Below, piece by piece: positions 1 to 5,167 of a stretch of DNA of 7,768 nucleotides (position 1 is its first letter; each line of letters begins with the position of its first letter). The notes beneath the pieces are model-generated. The model saw only the letters and a program-made list of their open reading frames with translations. It was not told the DNA's origin and did no database searches. The stretch comes from CBDULX01 sp048550535. GTDB taxonomy: Bacteria > Pseudomonadota > Gammaproteobacteria > SZUA-229. A program made the position numbers and the translations under genes. The stretch spans positions 1 to 7,768 of the forward strand of contig JBLYYN010000119.1 of assembly GCA_048550535.1 (NCBI GenBank), read 5' to 3'.

Positions 1-29
1 CTGGACGGATCTAATTGGCAACAACCAGA

Positions 30-64
30 TAAAAAAGACAGGCTGTTCAAATGCACATCTGTCA
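30..64 (-). terminator. probable rho-independent terminator after nudF
   Basis: Read on the minus strand, a GACAG arm (positions 63-59) pairs with CTGTC (41-37) and is followed directly by six T residues (36-31). Within the 17-base loop a TGT/ACA pair can extend the stem with small bulges. It lies 22 bases beyond the nudF stop codon, where the transcript would be expected to end. The perfect stem is only five pairs, so this is a modest call. Confidence 0.45.
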
Positions 65-85
65 TGACACTATACTCTATTTCAA

Positions 86-679
86 CTACATCACAAAACT
101 TTCGATCCTCAGTCGCTCGCGGTGTAATTGCAACCACTGCAGGGCGATGATCGCTATGGCTGAACTGATTCTGTCGGTGCCCAGCAGGTTTTCCACTTCT
201 TCATAATCCACTACCACCACCCGGATATCTTCACCCTCATCGGCAATACCATGAATACCATCGGCCCTGTCACTATCCACCAGACCACAGAGTAAATAGA
301 CTTTCTCAGAACAGCCACCAGGACTGGGATAGAAAGCATGTACCGACTCGAATGCATGCACCTCTAGACCGGCTTCTTCATGGCACTCACGTTGCGCCAC
401 CTGCTTCACAGATTCCCCGGACTCGACAACTCCAGCCACCACTTCCAGCAGCCAGGGCCCCGCCTCATCCTCCAGTGCACCCACTCGGAACTGTTCAATC
501 ATGACCACCTTATCCCGCACTGGATCATAAAGCAGCACGCCCACCGCATCGCCACGATAAAGCAGCTCACGTTTAATGGTGATTTCACCACCGGAAAACA
601 GCTCATGCTGCAGCTGACACACATCAATTTTGAAAAAGCCGTTATAACCCTGTCGCTTATCCAGCAATTTCCACTTCAT
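86..679 (-). CDS. nudF: ADP-ribose pyrophosphatase (Nudix hydrolase, NudF/TrgB type)
   Basis: This 197-residue cytosolic enzyme is predicted to hydrolyse ADP-ribose to AMP and ribose 5-phosphate, using Mg2+. The Nudix box GX5EX7REUXEEXGU is perfect: G83, E89, R97-E98, E101-E102, G104 and L105. Downstream, the YPSPGGCSEK stretch (117-126) places P120 about 15 residues after the box, and its PGG-SE pattern is that of ADP-ribose pyrophosphatases such as E. coli NudF rather than of Nudix enzymes acting on other substrates. The N-terminal part (to about residue 45) has the usual dimer-forming beta-strand character. Length is close to the E. coli enzyme. The ATG at 679 is preceded by AAGGTG about six bases upstream, supporting this start. 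It is divergent from the small gene at 757 and ends at a probable terminator. All catalytic residues are present, so it should be active; the exact substrate is inferred from family resemblance. Confidence 0.93.
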   Translation of the reverse strand: MKWKLLDKRQGYNGFFKIDVCQLQHELFSGGEITIKRELLYRGDAVGVLLYDPVRDKVVMIEQFRVGALEDEAGPWLLEVVAGVVESGESVKQVAQRECHEEAGLEVHAFESVHAFYPSPGGCSEKVYLLCGLVDSDRADGIHGIADEGEDIRVVVVDYEEVENLLGTDRISSAIAIIALQWLQLHRERLRIESFVM

Positions 680-756
680 TAATTCACCTTGATAAATAAT
701 TTACTGCTATATGTATGATATTCTTTATTACTATCATTTACAGGACGGAGGCCCAG
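680..756. promoter_or_regulatory. divergent intergenic region with short inverted repeat
   Basis: These 77 AT-rich bases separate nudF from the divergent small gene and must carry both promoters if each gene has its own. An inverted repeat, ATGATA (715-720) and TATCAT (732-737) with an 11-base spacer, sits mid-region and could be an operator or chance. No convincing paired -35/-10 elements could be fixed on either strand. Ribosome sites flank it: AAGGTG for nudF (minus) and GGAGG at 747-751 for the plus-strand gene. Confidence 0.4.
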
Positions 757-1041
757 ATGATCGAGCATCTACAGCGTTTCATCGGCGAAGAAATTACCTA
801 TAACGGCAGCCACTGCCAACTGATCGAAGTCCTCCATGAAGGCCCCTCACTGGTGCTGATGTGTGTTGACAAACAAACCACCATCCAGACCGACCAGCAT
901 GGTGGCGCCCATCGCCGTGTACATGAAACCTATACCATCGCCTGTATCAGTGAACTGCATAATGACCTGCATCCGGTCATCAAGCAATTACTGCCTGAAG
1001 ATCAGCACGATGAATTCCGGGATTATTTGCTCAATCTGTGA
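757..1041 (+). CDS. conserved-looking small protein of unknown function
   Basis: The encoded protein is 94 residues, soluble and acidic, with no signal peptide or membrane segment. The frame stays open back to 715, but the ATG at 757 is chosen because GGAGG (747-751) lies five bases before it, whereas 715 has no ribosome site. The sequence starts with an amphipathic stretch (EHLQRFIGEEITYNG), then a probable beta-rich core (HCQLIEVLHEGPSLVLMCVD, about residues 19-38), a His/Arg-rich middle (about 48-57) and a helical, charged C-terminus. The pattern of a small beta-barrel-like core holding a value or ligand is inference only. I recognise no named family. It is divergent from nudF and its last 19 bases overlap the 3' end of pyrD on the other strand. 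The good ribosome site and proteobacterial-type codon use argue that it is real. Confidence 0.75.
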   Translation: MIEHLQRFIGEEITYNGSHCQLIEVLHEGPSLVLMCVDKQTTIQTDQHGGAHRRVHETYTIACISELHNDLHPVIKQLLPEDQHDEFRDYLLNL

Positions 1042-2048
1042 ACACATTCCCGTATTAAATCCGGCCCCTGGTAAATAAACCCGGTATACACCTGTACCAG
1101 GCTGGCCCCCAGCTGTATTTTACGCAAGGCATCCTCAGCACTGGAAATTCCACCCACGGCAATGATCGGGATAGCATTATTCAGATGAGCGGCCAGTACC
1201 TGTAATACGTGATCAGCCCTGTCCCTGAGCGGTTTGCCGCTAACTCCCCCCGCCTCATCGGCATGTGGCTGGCCTTCCACACCAGAGCGGGATGATGTGG
1301 TATTGGTGGCAATCACTCCGTCGATGTTAAATTTGATGAAGGTGTCAGCCAACTGGGAGATAGCCTCATCATCCATATCCGGTGCAATTTTCACCACCAG
1401 AGGCACATAGTGCCCATGCTGATCTGACAGTTTTTTCTGCTCGTCTTTCAGCACTTGCAGCAACTGATGCAGAGCCTCTCCAAATTGAAGTTCACGCAGG
1501 CCCGGAGTATTGGGGGATGAGATATTGACCGCCACATAATCGGCATATTGATAAACCTTGCGTAAACTTATCAGGTAATCCTCGCTGGCCTTGTCCAGCG
1601 TTGTATCGAAATTTTTACCAATATTGATGCCCAGCACGCCCTGAAAACGACTTTTTTTGACCTGTTCGATTAAATGGTCAACGCCCTTGTTATTGAATCC
1701 CATACGATTAATGATGGCCTCGGTCTCGGGTATACGGAATAACCGTGGCTGAGGATTGCCCGTCTGGGGCCTGGGTGTCACCGTACCGATTTCCACGAAA
1801 CCAAAGCCGCAGTCGGCCAGAGCATCGATGTAATCACCGTTTTTATCCAGTCCTGCCGCCAGTCCCACCGGATTTGGAAATTCTATTCCCATGACACTGA
1901 TGGGTGAGCGCTGGGTTTTACCCAGTACCAGAGTTGATAATTTCAGCCTGTGGAGTAGTTTCAGGCCTTTTAGAGCCAGCTTATGAGCGACTTCCGCATC
2001 CATTTTGAATAGTGCGGATTTAATTAAATGATAAGGATTCAGATCCAA
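1023..2048 (-). CDS. pyrD: dihydroorotate dehydrogenase (quinone), class 2
   Basis: The 341-residue FMN enzyme oxidises dihydroorotate to orotate in pyrimidine synthesis and passes electrons to membrane quinone. The N-terminal helical extension (about residues 1-40), which binds the membrane and quinone, marks class 2. FMN and substrate motifs are all present: AAGLDKNG (64-71), NRMGFNNKG (114-122), NISSPNTPGLRELQFG (175-190) with S178 matching catalytic Ser175 of the E. coli enzyme, K220, ATNTT (247-251), VGGISS (298-303) and YTGF (321-324). Length matches the family. The first codon is TTG: no in-frame ATG or GTG precedes it before a TAA at 2070-2072, and alignment to the E. coli N-terminus (MYYPFVRKALFQLD against NPYHLIKSALFKMD) fits this start. 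Its ribosome site is weak, only a GAG about 11 bases upstream. The 3' end overlaps the convergent small gene by 19 bases. Confidence 0.96.
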   Translation of the reverse strand: MDLNPYHLIKSALFKMDAEVAHKLALKGLKLLHRLKLSTLVLGKTQRSPISVMGIEFPNPVGLAAGLDKNGDYIDALADCGFGFVEIGTVTPRPQTGNPQPRLFRIPETEAIINRMGFNNKGVDHLIEQVKKSRFQGVLGINIGKNFDTTLDKASEDYLISLRKVYQYADYVAVNISSPNTPGLRELQFGEALHQLLQVLKDEQKKLSDQHGHYVPLVVKIAPDMDDEAISQLADTFIKFNIDGVIATNTTSSRSGVEGQPHADEAGGVSGKPLRDRADHVLQVLAAHLNNAIPIIAVGGISSAEDALRKIQLGASLVQVYTGFIYQGPDLIRECVHRLSK

Positions 2049-2077
2049 AATTTTTATGCTCGATAGTTCTTATAATG

Positions 2078-2112
2078 GCCAATTATATTGGCTAATGCAT
2101 CCTACGGCTAAC
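2078..2112 (-). promoter_or_regulatory. candidate pyrD promoter overlapping a palindrome
   Basis: On the minus strand a perfect TATAAT (2087-2082) lies about 34 bases ahead of the pyrD TTG start, placing a transcript start near 2075. The best -35 match is TTAGCC (2111-2106) at 18-base spacing, which is weak. The -10 sits inside a perfect inverted repeat GCCAAT-TAT-ATTGGC (2078-2092), an operator-like arrangement. A second TATAAT on the plus strand (2071-2076) has no recognisable -35. Confidence 0.35.
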
Positions 2113-2254
2113 GCTTTTGAAATAACACAAATCTATATCACACATTTAGTATATGGTTATTTAACACAATTGAATACGGCACAGGAAGCAAACCCAATAA
2201 TGCTGAACAGGGGTAAAAACAGCGCTTCATAACTAAAGCCAGGAAGTTTTCACC
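2093..2254. other. gap between pyrD promoter and exporter remnant
   Basis: AT-rich non-coding sequence. No gene, repeat or RNA is recognisable in it. At its right end AGGAAG (2241-2246) is a ribosome site correctly spaced eight bases ahead of the ATG of the broken exporter gene, which indicates that the 5' end of that gene is still in its original setting. No clear promoter for it was found. Confidence 0.5.
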
Positions 2255-2589
2255 ATGATGGGAATTAATTCAGTACTTTCAGTACCTCAGTCAATACAGC
2301 TCAAGCACCCGTGGCGAGTAGTGATTATCGGTAGCTTGCTGAGCCTGCTCACGGCTACCGGCGCGGCCCGACTCATGCCCGCCAGCGATGACCGGGTATT
2401 TTTCAGCGCCGATAACCCGTAACGGCTAGCTTTTGAGGAGCTGGGTGAGGAATTTACCAAAAATGACAGTATTTTACTGGTTATGAACCGGATTTCTTAT
2501 AACCGGTGGCCAAGTTTATCCAATGGCTTAAAACCGAGCCGGAAGTACTCAATTGGATCTGGTCGCAATCCATTATAAAGTCGTTAGGT
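2255..2589 (+). pseudogene. remnant of an RND/MMPL-superfamily exporter gene (HAE3/COG1033 type)
   Basis: From the ATG at 2255, preceded by AGGAAG, the frame reads an N-terminus typical of RND exporters of the COG1033 group: a short cytoplasmic lead with KHPWRVVIIG, one membrane segment (about residues 21-36), then DDRVFFSADNP, a hallmark of the group. A TAA at 2420-2422 interrupts it exactly where the family normally has Gln (NPQ), but the same frame continues with family-like LAFEELGEEFTKNDSILLVM to about 2485. Similarity then jumps to another frame: from 2506, VAKFIQWLKTEPEVLN resembles the second large periplasmic domain (WLRxQPEV type), far along the protein, followed by a weaker IIKSLG. 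This implies at least one nonsense change, a frameshift and a large internal deletion, with the C-terminal part also lost. About 0.33 kb remains of a gene that is normally over 2 kb. Family recognition is from memory of motifs. The second segment is less certain than the first. Confidence 0.7.
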
Positions 2590-2648
2590 TCCATATGGAG
2601 GGTCATTAATTATAAAAAGAGTTTTCATGACATCTCCCGGACATTCTC

Positions 2649-2681
2649 GCTAACATCTTAAAAACGCGAACGTTTTTTAGC
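2649..2681 (-). terminator. weak hairpin beyond the DUF1801 gene, possibly a bidirectional terminator
   Basis: AAAAACG (2660-2666) and CGTTTTT (2671-2677) form a seven-pair stem; on the minus strand the loop is TTCG. Outer GCTAA (2649-2653) and TTAGC (2677-2681) also pair, overlapping the inner arm. The A- and T-rich arms give the A-tract/stem/T-tract form of a bidirectional terminator, lying 43 bases past the DUF1801 stop codon. Only two stem pairs are G-C, so strength is doubtful. Confidence 0.35.
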
Positions 2682-2723
2682 ATAGCATTGAGTATATTGT
2701 TAAGTTTCTGATCATACTATTAC

Positions 2724-3044
2724 TCATTTTACAACATTAAGTAGTTTGACAATTTTCTTTTCATCAATTTCGTCGAGGGCATATATTTTAATATGACGCA
2801 TTAGTTTTCCTTTGCCTTCAAACAAAGCCATTTCTTCAGCAGATAGTCCTTCAATAGAAAAGCCAATATTGACATGATCTTTAAGGCCAACAATATAATA
2901 TTTGTTTTCGTATGATGGCACTCCATTTTTCATTAATTCTTCCAGATCAGGAAAAGCATCTATTATTATTTTTCGTACTTTTTTACAAATTTCTTTTTGT
3001 GGTGATGGTAGATTTTCGAGGTATTTTTTTATTTCCTTGTTCAT
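2724..3044 (-). CDS. DUF1801 (YdhG-like) domain protein
   Basis: A 106-residue soluble protein that consists almost entirely of a DUF1801 domain. Family features seen are a helical start with NLPSPQKEICKKVRKII (11-27), AFPDLEELMKNGVPSYE (30-46), the strand NKYYIVGLKDHVNIGFSIEG (47-66) and the C-terminal MRHIKIYALDEIDEKKIVKLL (82-102). The domain is a small alpha/beta fold related to the iron-chaperone-like YdhG/frataxin group in databases, but its biochemical role is not established, so none is claimed. The ATG at 3044 is preferred over an upstream in-frame ATG at 3119 because AGAGG (3056-3052) sits seven bases ahead of it and homology begins there. The gene is Lys/Ile-rich and AT-rich (about 35% GC in a hand-counted line, against about 55% in recJ), which suggests recent acquisition. 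It stands alone on the minus strand. Confidence 0.8.
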   Translation of the reverse strand: MNKEIKKYLENLPSPQKEICKKVRKIIIDAFPDLEELMKNGVPSYENKYYIVGLKDHVNIGFSIEGLSAEEMALFEGKGKLMRHIKIYALDEIDEKKIVKLLNVVK

Positions 3045-3592
3045 ATGATTGCCTCTGCACAGGTATTTGCTTGAAACATATAAAGGGAACGGAAGTATTA
3101 AATTATGACCAACTTCCACATCTGGTCAAATAACAAACCCTCCGACGCCAGCATTGAATTTTATATTAGCTGAATGTAATAGTCTGCCTTGAGAATGTAA
3201 CAAGGATCAATATTAATCATTTAGTCAATATTTTCACCCCTATTCACTCACAAAACCTTATTGATATTAAAAATCCAATAAAGAATGTTATCAAATCTGT
3301 AATTGGCTGGTTTTTCAATCCATCTAACATGGGTATCTTGTTATTTTCCCCTGAAAAGGAACATCTGAAACAGGCTTATTTAATGCCTAATATTCAATGC
3401 AACTAATATTATAAATAATTGCTTGCTAACTCCAATTTTTCTTTAATTCCTGCAAACAAAACATTAAGATCTAACATACTGACAGCAGGGACGAGTCATT
3501 GTGAGTATTACAGGCAGTTTCATCATTAATTCACAAAGAAACCACTCATCCCCTCCGTTTATTAATTCATAAATATTAACTGGAGGTATTCG
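3045..3592. other. 550-base AT-rich gap without a convincing gene
   Basis: The left end must hold the DUF1801 promoter and the right end that of the haloperoxidase-like gene; neither was pinned down. TCAATATT occurs twice with 18-base spacing (3207-3214 and 3225-3232). One plus-strand frame stays open for 78 codons (3170-3403, stop at 3404-3406), but its only ATG is at 3329, without a ribosome site, leaving 25 codons; it is not called as a gene. No tRNA, other RNA gene or insertion-sequence end is recognisable. Confidence 0.5.
3552..3586 (+). promoter_or_regulatory. ribosome site of the haloperoxidase-like gene with potential masking hairpin
   Basis: GGAGG (3582-3586) lies six bases before the ATG at 3593 and is a strong ribosome site. 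CCTCC (3552-3556) upstream is its exact complement, and the adjoining GTT (3557-3559) can pair with AAC (3578-3580) across a single bulged T. The stem of about eight pairs would hide the ribosome site in the mRNA. A regulatory effect is inference. Confidence 0.4.
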
Positions 3593-5059
3593 ATGTTACT
3601 TATCCAAATTAAACATCTATTAAAAGTGGGCATTTTGCTATTAAGCACATGCTTATCTATTAACACGGTCAATGCTACGGACTATGATCTGGACAATGGC
3701 AATGCCGCAATTGAGATCATTATACCAAGTGCAATACCCGCTATCTTTCAAACCCTCTCACCCTCAGGTGGTGATGCTCCCCTGGTACTGCGAGCTACCA
3801 CACTAATAACCAACTCATGGTTTGATGCCATTGCACCGTATCACCCAACGGCTGTAGGTGTTTATTCCTCACTAGGACGTCGACCCGCTGATGAGTCGGC
3901 AACCAACTATAACTTGAATGTTGCGATGATCTATTCATCTTATCGTGTACTTAACAGTCTATTACCTCAGCATGCGCAAGCCTGGCGAGACATGGTATCT
4001 TCAGCAGGACTTGATCCAGATGATGACCAGCAAAACACTGACACTCCTATCGGCATTGGCAATATGGCAGGCAATGCCATTATGACGGTGAGAGAATATG
4101 ATGGCATGAATCAGTTGGGCGATGAAGGTGGAATAAAATATAATCGTAAACCCTATTCCAATTACACTGATTATTCACCGGTCAATACGGCTTACAAATT
4201 AAAGCGGCCTTCTCGCTGGCAACCGGCTATTACCACCCTGGGTGGCGGCCTGTTTAAAGTGCAACAATTTGTAACCGCTCAACTGGGAAGAACCCTTCCC
4301 TATTCCTATGAAAGGAATCGTCGATTTGCTGCACCCTTTCCTGATGACAGCCAGATATGGAATTTTTACAGATATAAAAAACAGGCTGATGACGTATTAC
4401 AAGCTTCAGCTAATATGACCGATGAACAAAAGATGATTGCCGAATTATTCGACAATAAAATAAACAGTCTGGGTTTCTCTGCACTGTTTGCATCACAAGT
4501 TAATGGCCTGAGTCTGACTGAATTTGTGCAATACGATTTTTTAACCAATATTGCGGCCTTTGATACAGCCATTGCCATATGGAAAGAAAAACGCCGCTAT
4601 GATGCAGTCAGACCCTTCAGCGCCATTGCATTTCTATATCGTGATCACCCGGTTACTGCATGGGGTGGCCCTGGCCAGGGAACAGTTAATGATATACCTG
4701 GCACACAGTGGACCAGTTATCTGAATGTAGCAGACCACCCAGAATATCCTTCGGCATCTGCCAGTTTCTGTGCCGCACATGCACAGGCCAGTCGACTGTA
4801 TCTGGGATCAGATATCCTGGGCTGGAGTGTAGCTTTCCCACAGGGCTCATCTTTGATTGAACCCGGCTTTACGCCGAGCAGTGACATTACGGCAAGCTGG
4901 AGCACCTGGTCAGAGTTTGAACACGATTGTGGACAAAGTCGCTTCTGGTCAGGTGTGCATTTCCCGGCATCTATTCCAGCGGGTCAGGATATAGGTCATA
5001 AAATTGCTAACATTGCTTTTAATTTTATTAACCAGCATATCAATGGCAATGTTCATTAA
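3593..5059 (+). CDS. secreted vanadium-dependent haloperoxidase-like / PAP2-superfamily protein
   Basis: The 488-residue protein has a Sec signal peptide (basic start, hydrophobic core about 9-22, likely cut after VNA at 28), so it should act in the periplasm or outside. The C-terminal half carries the PAP2/vanadium-haloperoxidase oxyanion site. KX6RP is K333 to R340-P341. SRX5H is S449-R450 to H456. The middle motif, usually PSGH, reads P386-S387-A388-S389, so the glycine and the oxyanion-contacting histidine are replaced; H396 a little further on is the only nearby His. No Asp follows H456 at the acid-phosphatase position, which favours the haloperoxidase-like branch. C393 and C446 could form a disulphide. 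Whether it halogenates, is a phosphatase or does something else cannot be told. The gene stands alone, with a strong GGAGG site and its own terminator, and is lower in GC than recJ. No in-frame defect is seen, so it is probably functional. Confidence 0.82.
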   Translation: MLLIQIKHLLKVGILLLSTCLSINTVNATDYDLDNGNAAIEIIIPSAIPAIFQTLSPSGGDAPLVLRATTLITNSWFDAIAPYHPTAVGVYSSLGRRPADESATNYNLNVAMIYSSYRVLNSLLPQHAQAWRDMVSSAGLDPDDDQQNTDTPIGIGNMAGNAIMTVREYDGMNQLGDEGGIKYNRKPYSNYTDYSPVNTAYKLKRPSRWQPAITTLGGGLFKVQQFVTAQLGRTLPYSYERNRRFAAPFPDDSQIWNFYRYKKQADDVLQASANMTDEQKMIAELFDNKINSLGFSALFASQVNGLSLTEFVQYDFLTNIAAFDTAIAIWKEKRRYDAVRPFSAIAFLYRDHPVTAWGGPGQGTVNDIPGTQWTSYLNVADHPEYPSASASFCAAHAQASRLYLGSDILGWSVAFPQGSSLIEPGFTPSSDITASWSTWSEFEHDCGQSRFWSGVHFPASIPAGQDIGHKIANIAFNFINQHINGNVH

Positions 5060-5061
5060 AT

Positions 5062-5127
5062 AAAACCAGGGTCCGAGAGGATTTACTGCTTATATTAGCA
5101 ACCATTCCTCTCTAGACCCGGTTTTTT
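5062..5127. terminator. large bidirectional hairpin terminator between convergent genes
   Basis: AAAACC-A-GGGTC-C-GAGAGGA (5062-5081) pairs with TCCTCTC-TA-GACCC-GGTTTT (5106-5125) with minor bulges. The plus strand ends in six T residues (5122-5127) and the minus strand in TTTTATTT. The loop contains a further small hairpin, TGCT/AGCA. It begins three bases past the haloperoxidase-like stop codon and ends 40 bases from the recJ stop, so it can serve both genes. Confidence 0.85.
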
Positions 5128-5167
5128 AAGCTTCATGTCATGCTCTGCTTATTAAACATCTGCTCAA

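Noticed and set aside
380..682. Plus-strand open frame opposite nudF
   Set aside because: It mirrors the nudF coding sequence, has no ribosome site and resembles no known protein.
715..756. Earlier ATG for the small plus-strand gene
   Set aside because: There is no ribosome site ahead of 715, and GGAGG at 747-751 points clearly to the ATG at 757.
3045..3119. Upstream ATG (3119) for the DUF1801 gene
   Set aside because: The extra 25 residues are not family-like, and AGAGG lies seven bases ahead of the ATG at 3044.
2912..3133. Plus-strand open frame opposite the DUF1801 gene
   Set aside because: It has no ribosome site and lies antisense to a gene with recognisable domain features.
3207..3232. 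TCAATATT direct repeat as a possible CRISPR or iteron array
   Set aside because: There are only two 8-base copies in AT-rich DNA, with no further units, no spacer pattern and no cas or replication gene nearby.
3629..3652. Lipoprotein signal (LSTC at residues 17-20) in the haloperoxidase-like protein
   Set aside because: Thr just before the Cys is not a normal lipobox residue, and VNA at 26-28 gives a better ordinary signal-peptidase site.
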